The notes: generated by a model not told the origin, from the letters alone. DNA of 37,854 nt from Candidatus Sumerlaeia bacterium (GCA_019634695.1 JAHCAW010000041.1:1-37854), one strand, 5' to 3'; positions 16,384-24,189 are shown, counted from the first letter of the stretch. Numbers and translations: made by a program.

Positions 16384-16631
16384 GACCGCATCAAAGTAAC
16401 CCGGACACCATGACAGGAACAGCGTCCCAATCCGCGGGCAGGCAGTTGACTGGGGCTCGGACGCTTGGCGCGCCGAAGCGTCAGCGGTGCCCGGACGGGT
16501 CCCGCACGAGTTGCGCACCCGCCGACGCCAACTCCTTGTCCTCGGTGCAATGGAGACCCATCGGCACAGGCTCCTCGGCAGGCGATGCCGAGTCATGGAT
16601 CGCGAGGCGCGACGAAGAGCTGCCGAACTCG
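16384..16631. other. Non-coding stretch with hairpins upstream of the transposase unit
   Basis: No convincing gene is seen here. It contains two perfect hairpins, GACGCTT/AAGCGTC (16460-16466 and 16476-16482) around a GGCGCGCC palindrome, and CTCGGCA/TGCCGAG (16574-16580 and 16586-16592). A GGCAGTTGA segment at 16441 matches a phrase of the tandem array at 17.3 kb, suggesting old, decayed copies of the same repeat family. Confidence 0.55.
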
Positions 16632-16689
16632 GCAGTTCTCTCAGCGTGCTTCAGCACGCTCTTCCTTGCCCCCGGGTTTACCCGGTGGG
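16632..16689. repeat. Left outer inverted repeat, 58 bp
   Basis: This is the exact reverse complement of 17241-17298. It begins GCAGTTCTCTCAGCGTGCTT and ends in ACCCGGTGGG. It holds an 8-bp-stem hairpin with a two-base loop at 16643-16660 and a CCGGGT/ACCCGG hairpin at its inner end. Confidence 0.9.
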
Positions 16690-16716
16690 ATAAGGGGTCT
16701 CCGATCCAATCCCCAA

Positions 16717-16738
16717 AGTGCGCTTCAGCGTACTTCCC
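16717..16738. repeat. Left inner inverted repeat, 22 bp, just before the transposase start
   Basis: This imperfect palindrome (AGTGCGCT, TC, AGCGTACT) is the reverse complement of 17193-17214 at 20 of 22 positions. It lies immediately before the GGGAGG binding site of the transposase gene, so folding could affect its translation. Confidence 0.75.
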
Positions 16739-16750
16739 CGGGAGGCGACC

Positions 16751-17206
16751 ATGCTGACCAAAACCACCCATGTCTTCTCGGAGATCTACATTCATCTCAA
16801 CTGGCATTGCAAGAATGACGATCCCCTGATCGTCCCCGACATGGAACCTGTGCTGTGGGATTGGATCCGCAACTACTCCGAGAAGACCAAGGGGGTCCGC
16901 CACCTTCAAGTCGGCGGCACGGCCGACCACCTCCATCTGCTGATTCAAGTCCAGCCCTTCCTGTGCCTGTCGGACTGGATCGGCAAGATCAAGGGCGCCA
17001 GCGCCCATGAAATGAACGAGCGCTTTGCCCCCGGTGCCCTTGCCTGGCAGCGGGGCTATGGGGCGGTGAGCTTCGCCCGTCGGGATCTGCCGGCACTCGA
17101 GCGCTATGTCCTGAAGCAGAAGGAGCACCATGGAAAGAATTCAACAAACAGGACCCTGGAGATTCATGATGAGTACTTCGAGGATGCCGAGGGGGAAGCA
17201 CGCTGA
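16751..17206 (+). CDS. REP-associated/IS200-like Y1 (HUH) transposase
   Basis: Y1 transposases nick and join single-stranded DNA at palindromes through a covalent tyrosine link. The 151-residue product has the HUH motif H60-L-H62 (TADHLHLLIQV) and the catalytic Y119 in ALERYVLKQKEHH, which matches the YxxxQxxHH signature of the TnpA_REP/RAYT branch. Length is normal for a single Y1 domain. The ATG at 16751 follows GGGAGG; a GTG at 16718 would start inside the inner repeat and is less likely. Both ends of the gene overlap or abut inner repeats, outer 58-bp repeats lie beyond, and an array of related units follows. It appears intact. A domesticated, repeat-managing role or a simple mobile unit both fit. 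Confidence 0.9.
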   Translation: MLTKTTHVFSEIYIHLNWHCKNDDPLIVPDMEPVLWDWIRNYSEKTKGVRHLQVGGTADHLHLLIQVQPFLCLSDWIGKIKGASAHEMNERFAPGALAWQRGYGAVSFARRDLPALERYVLKQKEHHGKNSTNRTLEIHDEYFEDAEGEAR

Positions 17207-17214
17207 AGCGCGCT
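17193..17214. repeat. Right inner inverted repeat, 22 bp, overlapping the transposase stop
   Basis: This is the reverse complement of 16717-16738 at 20 of 22 positions, with hairpin arms AGCACGCT and AGCGCGCT around GA. The transposase stop codon (17204-17206) lies in it. Confidence 0.75.
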
Positions 17215-17240
17215 CCTTGCGGTCTGTGAATGCCCTGTCC

Positions 17241-17298
17241 CCCACCGGGTAAACCCGGGGGCAAGGAAGAGCGTGCTGAAGCACGCTGAGAGAACTGC
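17241..17298. repeat. Right outer inverted repeat, 58 bp
   Basis: This is the exact reverse complement of 16632-16689. Its outer part, from 17276, is also the first portion of the tandem array, so the array appears to have grown from this end of the element. Confidence 0.9.
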
Positions 17299-17653
17299 GA
17301 TGGCTGGGACGATGTTCGAACTCAGGCAGTTGATTCGCTGAAGCGAACTGCGATGGTCGGGACGATGACACTAACTCGGGCTCCGCACAGACTGAAGCAC
17401 GCTGAGAGAACTGCGATGGCTGAGACGATGTTCGAACTCAGGCAGTTGATTCGCTGAAGCGAACTGCGATGGTCGGGACGATGACAGTAACTCGGGCTCC
17501 GCACAGACTGAAGCACGCTGAGAGAACTGCGATGGCTGGGACGATGTTCGAACTCAGGCACTTGATGGGCTGAAGCGAACTGAGAGAACTGCGATGGCTG
17601 GGACGGTGTCCGAACTCAGGCACTTGATAGGCTGAAGCGAACTGAGAGAACTG
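17276..17653. repeat. Tandem array of 62-bp and 54-bp palindromic units next to the transposase
   Basis: Units start at each CTGAAG: 17276 (62 bp), 17338 (54), 17392 (62), 17454 (54), 17508 (62), 17570 (62) and a final partial copy at 17632. The first four form two near-identical 116-bp dimers; the last full units are 62-bp only. All share CTGAAG followed by ACTGCGATGG and GGGACG. The 54-bp form lacks the GAGAGAACT phrase and differs in its tail. Each CTGAAG sits in a palindrome such as TTCGCTGAAGCGAA. The layout resembles bacterial interspersed mosaic elements. No unique spacers are present. Confidence 0.85.
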
Positions 17654-17867
17654 TCATGACCTCAGGGAAGATTCCACCTCAGGCCATCAGACCGGACCAT
17701 TGGGTCATATGGGACCCATACGACCTGTTTTCAGACCCATGCGACCTATCTTGCGCGTTGCCCGGGGATTCGGGGCTCCCTATCCCAGTGCCCTGCCGGA
17801 AAGTTTTCGGCGACCGGCAGCATGAGACTCCACGGCGCAGCAGCATTCCCTCCAGCGACTTGATGCC
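17654..17867. other. Non-coding stretch between the repeat array and moaC
   Basis: I see no gene here. Apart from the ACCCATRCGACCT direct repeats it contains CCTCAGG twice (near 17660 and 17677) and a run reading GGGTCATATGGGACCC, an imperfect palindrome. No clear promoter for moaC is visible and its ATG at 17868 has no strong binding site. Confidence 0.5.
17714..17747 (+). repeat. Pair of 13-bp direct repeats (ACCCATRCGACCT)
   Basis: ACCCATACGACCT at 17714-17726 and ACCCATGCGACCT at 17735-17747 differ at one base and start 21 bases apart, about two helical turns. They lie some 120-150 bases before moaC and could be a paired protein-binding site or a remnant repeat. Confidence 0.55.
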
Positions 17868-18359
17868 ATGACCGACGTCCATCCATCCGGGCTGACCCAT
17901 CTCGACGCGCGGGGCGAGGCGCGTATGGTGGACGTGGGCGACAAGGCCGTGACGGCGCGCGAGGCGGTGGCCGAGGGCGAACTGGCCGCGCGCGCCGACG
18001 TTCTCGACGCGCTGTTCGGCGGGACGCTGGCGAAGGGCGACGCGCTGGCCTCGGCGCGCATCGCCGGCATCCAGGCGGCCAAGCGCGCCGCCGATCTGAT
18101 TCCGCTCTGTCATCCGCTGCAAACGCACCACGTCGCCGTCGAGATCGTTCATGATCGCGACCGCGGGCGCGCCGTCGTGCGCGCAACGGTCGGCGTGCGC
18201 GACCGCACGGGCGCCGAGATGGAAGCGCTGACCGCCGTGGCCGTCGCCCTGCTCACGCTCTACGACATGGCCAAGGCCCTGCAGAAGGACATGCGCATCG
18301 AGGCCGTGCGCCTGCGCCGCAAGACAGGCGGCAAGAGCGGCGACCTGGACCTGCCGTGA
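17868..18359 (+). CDS. moaC: Cyclic pyranopterin monophosphate synthase MoaC
   Basis: MoaC turns the 3',8-cyclo-GTP made by MoaA into cyclic pyranopterin monophosphate, the second half of the first step of molybdenum cofactor synthesis, in the cytoplasm. The 163-residue length is standard. Conserved blocks are present in order: the N-terminal MVDVGDKAVTAREA, IAGIQAAKRAADLIPLCHPL with the family Cys-His, the EMEALTAVAVALLTLYDMAKAL block that carries the catalytic Glu-Met-Glu and Asp region, and the C-terminal KTGGKSGD. No other moa, mog or moe gene is in the window, so the pathway is scattered. The next gene begins 30 bases later on the same strand, with a possible GTGA overlap start. Confidence 0.95.
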   Translation: MTDVHPSGLTHLDARGEARMVDVGDKAVTAREAVAEGELAARADVLDALFGGTLAKGDALASARIAGIQAAKRAADLIPLCHPLQTHHVAVEIVHDRDRGRAVVRATVGVRDRTGAEMEALTAVAVALLTLYDMAKALQKDMRIEAVRLRRKTGGKSGDLDLP

Positions 18360-18388
18360 ACCGATCCCCCCGCATGCAAGGAGTTCCG

Positions 18389-20170
18389 ATGCACAGCCCG
18401 TTGGCGATGGTCCGGCTTCGGCCGCGTGGCAGGTGGACGTTGGCGGCGGCGTTGCTGCTGGCGATGACGGCGACGGCGCAGGAGATCGAGACGATCGACG
18501 ACGTCGGGCGCGAGGCGGAACTGCGCGCCGCAACGACGGAGGCAACGCGCGAGCAATCGGCAACCGCGCCGCCCTTCCAGGCCCCGCCGCTGCGCGAGCC
18601 CGACATGGAGTGGGTCGAGCACGTGCTGGACTCGCTGACGCTGGAGGAGAAGATCGGCCAGATGATGATGCCCGTGTGGAACGAGCGCGCGGGCATGGCC
18701 CAGGTGACGGACTACAAGGTGGGGGGCTTCTGCTTCTCGGCCAATCGCTCGGACTACATCGCCGGCGTGTCGAACTCGCTGCAACTGGTGAGCGAGTTGC
18801 CGCTGCTCTTCTCGGCCGACTGCGAGGCGGGCTCGGGCGCGCGGGTGCGCGACGGCACGGCGTTCCCGATGAACATGGCGCTGGCAGCGTCGGGTCGGCT
18901 GGACCTTGCGCGCGAGCAGGGCATCGTGACGGCGCGCGAGTGTCGCGCGATCGGCATTCACATCGCCTTCGGGCCCGTGCTGGACACGAACACCGAGCCG
19001 ATCAATCCGATCATCGGCATCCGCGCGTACAGCGACGATCCGGAGACGATCGCGCGCTATGCGCGGGCCTACGTGGAGGGCGCCGCGTCGGCGGGTCTGC
19101 TGACGACGTTCAAGCACTTCCCCGGCCATGGCGCGACGACGGGCGATTCGCACCACATGCTGCCGGTGGTGGATGTGGATTGCGCGGAACTGGATCGCGT
19201 GCACCTGGCGCCGTACGAGAAGCTGTTCCGCGAAATCCCGGGCAGCCTGGTGATGACGGCGCACGTGTGGTATCCCTGTCTGGATCCCGGCACGCGCCCC
19301 TGGCCCGCGACGCTGTCGCAGGCGGCGCTGGGCGATGTGCTGCGCCAGCGCATGCGCTTCGACGGCACGTTGGTGTCGGACTCGTTCGCGATGCGCGGCG
19401 TGCAGGATGCGGCGTCGCTGGGCGAGGGCGTCGTGGCGTCGGTCGCCGCGGGGTTGGACATCGTGCTGATGCCGCCGCGCCTGCCCGAGGCGTTCGAGGC
19501 CTTGCGCGCGGCGGTGGCCGAGGGACGGCTGGACGCGGCGCGGATCGACGAAGCGACGCGGCGCGTGCTGGTGCTCAAGAGCCGCGTGGGGCTGCCCGAG
19601 GCGGCGTGGGTGGATCCCGACGCGCGCGCGCGCACCATCGCGCATCCGGACCATGCGGCGGTGGCCGAGGAGATCGGGCAACAGGCGCTGGCCGCCGCGC
19701 GCGTCCAGGATTCCGTGCTGCCCATCGCCCGCGATGCGCGCGTGCTGTGTGTGGCGCTCGAGGCCTCCGGGCGCATCTTCTACATCCATCCGGCGACGCG
19801 CTTCACCGATCCGTTGCTCGAGGCCTTCCCGAACGCCGTGGTGCGCGAGGTGGAACTCGACGTGGACGAGGAGGAGGCGCACGCGCTGGGCATCGCGGCG
19901 TTGCAGTTCGACCGCGTCGTCGTGACGAACCGCGGATGGCGCCCGAACACGCCGCCGGCGCAACGTGTGCTGATCGAGCGCCTGCTCGAGTCAGGAACTC
20001 CGGTCGTGTATTTCTCGTTCGGCAGCCCGTATCATCTGCTCGAGATGCCCGCACTGCAAAACTACTATTGTTCGTTTTCGAGCCACTACGCGTCGCAGGC
20101 CGAGGCGGTGCGCGTGCTGACCGGCGAATCGCGCCCGATGGCGCGCTGGCCGGTGGAGATCAGCTTCTGA
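18389..20170 (+). CDS. Secreted glycoside hydrolase family 3 (beta-N-acetylhexosaminidase-like)
   Basis: This enzyme should remove non-reducing beta-linked sugars, most likely N-acetylglucosamine or glucose, from envelope or environmental glycans. The 593-residue product has a signal peptide (basic MHSPLAMVRLRPRGR, then WTLAAALLLAMTATAQ), a GH3 barrel with KHFPGHGATTGDSHH at 242-256, where the Asp-x-His pair is the acid/base of NagZ-type enzymes, and the nucleophile Asp331 in VSDSFAMRG. A GH3 C-terminal domain follows (HPATRFTDPLLEAFP onward). ATG at 18389 was chosen for AAGGAG five bases upstream (18378-18383) and for the signal peptide; a GTG at 18356 overlaps moaC and would spoil the leader. 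It ends 11 bases into the convergent membrane-protein gene. Confidence 0.92.
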   Translation: MHSPLAMVRLRPRGRWTLAAALLLAMTATAQEIETIDDVGREAELRAATTEATREQSATAPPFQAPPLREPDMEWVEHVLDSLTLEEKIGQMMMPVWNERAGMAQVTDYKVGGFCFSANRSDYIAGVSNSLQLVSELPLLFSADCEAGSGARVRDGTAFPMNMALAASGRLDLAREQGIVTARECRAIGIHIAFGPVLDTNTEPINPIIGIRAYSDDPETIARYARAYVEGAASAGLLTTFKHFPGHGATTGDSHHMLPVVDVDCAELDRVHLAPYEKLFREIPGSLVMTAHVWYPCLDPGTRPWPATLSQAALGDVLRQRMRFDGTLVSDSFAMRGVQDAASLGEGVVASVAAGLDIVLMPPRLPEAFEALRAAVAEGRLDAARIDEATRRVLVLKSRVGLPEAAWVDPDARARTIAHPDHAAVAEEIGQQALAAARVQDSVLPIARDARVLCVALEASGRIFYIHPATRFTDPLLEAFPNAVVREVELDVDEEEAHALGIAALQFDRVVVTNRGWRPNTPPAQRVLIERLLESGTPVVYFSFGSPYHLLEMPALQNYYCSFSSHYASQAEAVRVLTGESRPMARWPVEISF

Positions 20171-21920
20171 CGGCGCGGCGCTCGCGCACCGTCGCGACGG
20201 CAAGCCAGCCGAGCATCCCGAGAATCGACAGGGCCGTCAGCGCATTGGCCGTGCGGTGCAGCACCGTGCCGCGGAAGGCGACGACGACCTCGCGCGCGCC
20301 GGCCGGAATCTCGCACGCCATCCAGCCCCACGCGCCGTGCGGGAAGGGTTCGGTCCACGTGCCGTCGATGCGGAAGCTCCAGCCCGGGAAGTGGAACGAC
20401 TCGAAAGCCACCAGGCTGTCGGTGGCGTTCTCGACTTCGAACCGGTAGCGGGCCGAAGCCAGTTCCACGAGTTCCGCGCGGCCGGTGCCTTCGATCCACA
20501 CGAGCCGCCGCGCCGAGGGCTGGGGCGGGAAGTCCTGCACCCAGCGCGGCCGGTACTCGCCCTCGGCGGTGTCGATCATGAACTGGCGCAGGCGGTCCGA
20601 TTCGTAGACCGGCGTCTCATAGAGTCGCGTGCCGGTCTTGAGGAACGGTGCGCTGCCGAGGATTGGAAGGACGAGCAGCACGAGGGCGATGGCAAGGCGC
20701 GGACGTGTCCAGGGGCGGTCGTGCACGAGCGTCGCCGCCGCCCAGCCGACGGTGACGCTGGCCCAGAAGGTGGTCGGGATCAGCAGGCGCCACGGGAATT
20801 GCAGATAGGCGCTTCCGGGGAAGAGCGACCAAACCGGGCGCGAAATCTCCAACAGAAGAAACAGGTGCGCGGCGGTGGCAAGCAACCCAGCGAGAATCCA
20901 CGGACGCAGGGACCCGGCCCCACGCCGCGCCGCCAGGACACCGGCGGCCAGCAAACCCGCGCACAGGACGAGGCCCACGTGGAAGTCCATGCCGTCGTCG
21001 GGCCCGGGGACGCTGAGGCCATGGCCCCAATGCGGCCACAGGAGTTGGCGAAGTGTCGGGTAGTGCTCGTGGAAACGGGTGCGCTCGTGCAGGACGTGGC
21101 TGTTGGTGTGGGGCAAGTCCGCCACGACGGGCAGGGTGTAGAAGGCCGAGACGGCGAACGCTGCGACAGCAATCGCGCCGAGTACGGCGGCGCTACGCGC
21201 AAGCCGGGGCGCTCCCCCACCGCGCCACGCGAAGACGAGCCCGACCACTCCGAAGGCGGCCAGGTTCCATGCGCCCATGTAGGCCGTCAGCGTGTGGGCG
21301 CAGGCGAGCGCGCCGATGGCCAGCGCGGCGGCGGGGATGGCCGGTCCACGCCAGCGTGGCACGGCGCGCAGGGCCGCATCGACGCCCCAGAACGCGAAGG
21401 GCCAGACGGAGAGCGCGGCGAACTCGGCCGCATTGCCGCGCACGAACAACGTCAACGCATGGTAGGGCGCGAACTGATAGAGCAGGGCGGCCAACAGCCC
21501 GGCGGCGCGCCCGCCGCGCGCCCGCACGAAGCCGTACATCCCGACGCCGGCCAACCACGTCATCACCACGAACTCGGTCTTCCATGCCTCCTCGAGCGAG
21601 AGGCCGAGAAGGTGGAAGCATGCGGCAACGTAGAAGGCGAGTGGGCCGTAGAAGTTGAAGAAGGGAATGCCCCAGCCGGCCATGAGGTCGTCGGCCCATC
21701 GCACGGGAAACTGTCCGCCGCGCAGGGCCTCGGAGAAGACGAACAGGCGGGTGAGCTGGTGGATGGTCTCGTGGGAGTCGAACCACCCGGGCTGGGTCCA
21801 GAGGGAGGCGGTGAAGTAGAGGGCGGTGGCGGCGAGGACGCTCAGAAGCAAGGCATCCCGGCGCGTCCAGCGCCGGGATGCCAAGGGTTGCTCGGGTCTG
21901 TTCGGGACGTCGCCGTCCAC
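20160..21920 (-). CDS. Large polytopic membrane protein, GT-C/PTPS-related type
   Basis: The 586-residue product has about ten to twelve hydrophobic helices and, after about residue 440, a soluble C-terminal domain. Early motifs GWFDSHETIHQLTRLFVF and FPVRWADDLMAGWGIPFFNFYGPLAFY match the membrane proteins annotated as 6-pyruvoyl-tetrahydropterin-synthase-related, which have a GT-C-like fold with an acidic first loop. A glycosyltransferase role is inference. The start is GTG at 21920, 16 bases after the stop of the parvulin gene upstream, so it is probably the last gene of the MoxR-parvulin-parvulin run. Its last 11 bases overlap the end of the GH3 gene on the other strand. Confidence 0.8.
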   Translation of the reverse strand: MDGDVPNRPEQPLASRRWTRRDALLLSVLAATALYFTASLWTQPGWFDSHETIHQLTRLFVFSEALRGGQFPVRWADDLMAGWGIPFFNFYGPLAFYVAACFHLLGLSLEEAWKTEFVVMTWLAGVGMYGFVRARGGRAAGLLAALLYQFAPYHALTLFVRGNAAEFAALSVWPFAFWGVDAALRAVPRWRGPAIPAAALAIGALACAHTLTAYMGAWNLAAFGVVGLVFAWRGGGAPRLARSAAVLGAIAVAAFAVSAFYTLPVVADLPHTNSHVLHERTRFHEHYPTLRQLLWPHWGHGLSVPGPDDGMDFHVGLVLCAGLLAAGVLAARRGAGSLRPWILAGLLATAAHLFLLLEISRPVWSLFPGSAYLQFPWRLLIPTTFWASVTVGWAAATLVHDRPWTRPRLAIALVLLVLPILGSAPFLKTGTRLYETPVYESDRLRQFMIDTAEGEYRPRWVQDFPPQPSARRLVWIEGTGRAELVELASARYRFEVENATDSLVAFESFHFPGWSFRIDGTWTEPFPHGAWGWMACEIPAGAREVVVAFRGTVLHRTANALTALSILGMLGWLAVATVRERRAVRS

Positions 21921-21936
21921 GGCCTTCTCGCGGGGG

Positions 21937-22989
21937 TCAGTTGGGCTGTGCGGCTTCGGTTGCTTCGGGGGCTTTCTCGGCCTCGGCGCCGGGGTACTCG
22001 ACCTTGCTCTGGGTGCGGATTTCCGAGATCAGCTCGGAGATCTTCTGCTCCTTGAGCATGTCGGCGATTTCCTCGCGGGCGGCCTCGAGGTTGGGCTCGG
22101 TGGCCTTGCGGTGCTCGGCGATCTTGATGATGTGATAGCCGAACTGGGTCTCGACGATGTCGGAGAGTCCGCCTGCCTCGAGGGCGAAGGCGGCCTGCTC
22201 GAAGGGGGGCACCATCTGGCCGCGGCCGAAGCTGCCGAGGTCGCCGCCGCGGGTCGAGCTGGGGCAGGTGGAGTGCAGGCGGGCCAGCGCGGCGAAGTCG
22301 CCGCCGTCGGCGATCTGCTTGCGCAGGTCCTCGAGCTTCTTCTTCTTCTCGGCCTTCTGCTCGTCGGTCTCGCCGGGGGTGAATCCGAGCAGGATGTGGC
22401 TGGCGTCGACCTCTTCGGCCTGTGCGAAGCGATCCTTGTTGGACTCGAAGACGTCGACGATCTCGGCCTCGCTGGGGGCCTCGACGGTGTCGGCCAACTT
22501 GTGGAAGATGCCGAGTTCCTCGACTTCGCTCTCGAACTCCTCGCGCGTCAGGTTCTGGGCCTCGAGCAGGTCCTTGACGGCATCATCGCCGCCGATGGCC
22601 TCGGTGATCTCGGCGATCTTGGCGTCCTTCTCTTCCTTGGTCAGCGCCAGGCCCTTCTTGAGGGCGTAGGCGATGATGGCCTCCTGCATGACGAGCTGCT
22701 CGCCGACGCGGTCGCGCAGGTGGGCGCGGAAGGCATCGAGCTGGTCGGCCGGGATGCCGGGGATGTTGGCGACGGTGCGTGCGATGGCGCGCTCGAGTTC
22801 GGCCTCGGTGATCTTGCGGCCATCGACGATGGCGTAGAACGGGCCCTGCTTCTCGTCGGCCTTGGCCTCGGGGGCCGGGGCGACGACGGCAGCGGGGGCG
22901 GATTCGGCGGGGGCGTCCTGCGACGGGGCAGTGACGGGCAGGAGTGTCGCGCCGGCCAGAAGGGCCAGCATGGGCGACAGCTTTCTCAT
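21937..22989 (-). CDS. Exported parvulin-type peptidyl-prolyl isomerase (SurA/PrsA-like), copy 1
   Basis: These proteins help outer-membrane or secreted proteins fold in the periplasm. The 350-residue product has a signal peptide (MRKLSPMLALLAGATLLPVTAPSQ), an Ala/Pro-rich linker, a SurA-N-like helical chaperone part (about 60-190) and a parvulin domain (about 200-310) with ASHILLGF, GGDLGSFGRGQMVPPFEQAAFAL and FGYHIIKI. The motif HSTCPSS replaces the usual HSDDP-like loop and is shared with copy 2. A Lys/Glu-rich helix (TDEQKAEKKKKLEDLRKQ) links the parts. ATG at 22989 follows GGGAG. The upstream gap of 249 bases contains an A/T-rich patch (about 23145-23170) that may be a promoter. Confidence 0.9.
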   Translation of the reverse strand: MRKLSPMLALLAGATLLPVTAPSQDAPAESAPAAVVAPAPEAKADEKQGPFYAIVDGRKITEAELERAIARTVANIPGIPADQLDAFRAHLRDRVGEQLVMQEAIIAYALKKGLALTKEEKDAKIAEITEAIGGDDAVKDLLEAQNLTREEFESEVEELGIFHKLADTVEAPSEAEIVDVFESNKDRFAQAEEVDASHILLGFTPGETDEQKAEKKKKLEDLRKQIADGGDFAALARLHSTCPSSTRGGDLGSFGRGQMVPPFEQAAFALEAGGLSDIVETQFGYHIIKIAEHRKATEPNLEAAREEIADMLKEQKISELISEIRTQSKVEYPGAEAEKAPEATEAAQPN

Positions 22990-23238
22990 GGGGGGAACTC
23001 CCTTGCTTCTGATTGGCGGGGTTGGCGTTGGCGAACCCCTGTCGGCCCAGCCCACGTTGGGGCGGCGGCCTGTGTCAACGAGTCATCCGTACCAGCACGT
23101 GTCGTGCCTTGCGGCCTGCGGGCGATTCGCCCTCTCTTCGCCGTGCATTATTTTGACTTCATGATATCGACATCCTGCAAGCGCGCCTGCCGGCAGGGAC
23201 GACCGACAGATTCGACAGCCGACGGCCGCGGAACGTTC

Positions 23239-24189
23239 CTACGGCCGCTGCACGTCGCACGACTCGCGGATATCGCGCAGCAGGCGCTCGATGGCCTGCG
23301 AGCGCAGCAGCGTGACGATGCGGTCGCGGGTGTTCTCGAGCGTCGGGGGCTGGCCCGAGCGGTAGTCGAAGCTCTGGATCACATGGTAGCCAAAGCCCGT
23401 CTCGACGACGGGACTGATCTGGCCGGGCCGAAGCGCGAAGGCGGCCTCCTCGAAGGGCCCGACCATCTGGCCGCGGCCGAAGCTGCCGAGCGAGCCCCCC
23501 TTGGACTTGCTGGGGCAGGTGGAGTGCTCGCGGGCCAGCGCGGCGATTTCCTCGCCGGCGAGCAGGCGCTGACGCAGCGACTCGGCGAGGGCGCGCTTCT
23601 CGGTGCGGCGCTCGGCGCTGTCCTGGCTGCCGACGCCGATCAGGATGTGGCTGGCGGTCACGCTCTCGGCCTCGACGAAGCGCTCGCGGTTGCGCTCGAA
23701 GTAGGCGGCGATCTCCTCGTCGGGGGGGGTGGGCACGGAGGCTCGGACGCGCTCGAGCGCCAGACGATGGCGCGCGGTGGCCCCGGCGTCCTCCGGGGTG
23801 CGCTGCTGGGCGGCGAGTTGCTCGCTCCATGTGTCGCGGCCGCCGGCTTCCTCGATCTCGGCCTCGAGACGTGCGGCGACCTCCTCGTCGGAGGGCAACA
23901 GGTCGCGGGCGCGGGCGTACTCGAGCAGACAGGCCTCGTCGACCAGCGTGCGGGCGAAGCGCTGGCGCATGTACTGGGCGAAGGTCTCCTGTCGGTCGGC
24001 CGGGATGTTGCCGCGGCGGGCGATTTCCTGGGCCACGCGGCGGTCGATGTCGGCCTCGGAGACGACGAACTCGCCGACCGTGGCGTGCACGGTCTCAGGA
24101 TCGGGGGCTGGGCTGTCGGCCGCACCGACCTGGCCGAGCCCGAACAGAATGGTCAACATGGCCAACGCGCGTCCAAAGTGCGCCTGCAT
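23239..24189 (-). CDS. Exported parvulin-type peptidyl-prolyl isomerase, copy 2
   Basis: This is a paralogue of the next gene downstream with the same layout in 316 residues: signal peptide (MQAHFGRALAMLTILFGLGQVGAA), helical N-terminal part (about 40-170) and parvulin domain (about 180-285) with ASHILIGV, GGSLGSFGRGQMVGPFEEAAFAL and FGYHVIQSF. The segment HSTCPSKSKGG is nearly identical to that of copy 1, including the cysteine. It lacks the Lys-rich linker of copy 1 and the acidic C-terminal tail. The ATG at 24189 has GGAGG about 12 bases upstream. Local duplication followed by divergence is the simplest account. Confidence 0.9.
   Translation of the reverse strand: MQAHFGRALAMLTILFGLGQVGAADSPAPDPETVHATVGEFVVSEADIDRRVAQEIARRGNIPADRQETFAQYMRQRFARTLVDEACLLEYARARDLLPSDEEVAARLEAEIEEAGGRDTWSEQLAAQQRTPEDAGATARHRLALERVRASVPTPPDEEIAAYFERNRERFVEAESVTASHILIGVGSQDSAERRTEKRALAESLRQRLLAGEEIAALAREHSTCPSKSKGGSLGSFGRGQMVGPFEEAAFALRPGQISPVVETGFGYHVIQSFDYRSGQPPTLENTRDRIVTLLRSQAIERLLRDIRESCDVQRP

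Larger units (their letters stand above)
16632..17298 (+). mobile_element. Transposase unit bounded by 58-bp perfect inverted repeats (REPtron-like)
   Basis: A Y1 transposase gene (16751-17206) is enclosed by outer inverted repeats of 58 bp at 16632-16689 and 17241-17298 that match at every base, and by inner inverted repeats of 22 bp at 16717-16738 and 17193-17214 that match at 20. Each outer repeat folds into two hairpins: CCGGGT/ACCCGG and AGCGTGCT/AGCACGCT. This layout fits a REP-associated tyrosine transposase with its palindromes; perfect outer repeats suggest recent activity or ongoing gene conversion. Confidence 0.75.

Noticed and set aside
17276..17653. Possible CRISPR array because of regular repeats
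   Set aside because: Units are contiguous with no unique spacers, differ in length (54 and 62 bp), and no cas genes are present.
20256..22055. Plus-strand frame opposite the polytopic membrane protein
   Set aside because: No domain, biased composition, and it runs across the boundary of two well-supported minus-strand genes.
23140..23185. TTGACT with A/T-rich flank as a plus-strand promoter
   Set aside because: No plus-strand gene follows; at most the A/T-rich patch serves the minus-strand parvulin gene, and no convincing -35/-10 pair could be placed.
23186..23197. CCTGCCGGCAGG perfect palindrome between the parvulin genes
   Set aside because: A 12-bp palindrome is expected by chance at this GC level; there is no T-run or paired site.
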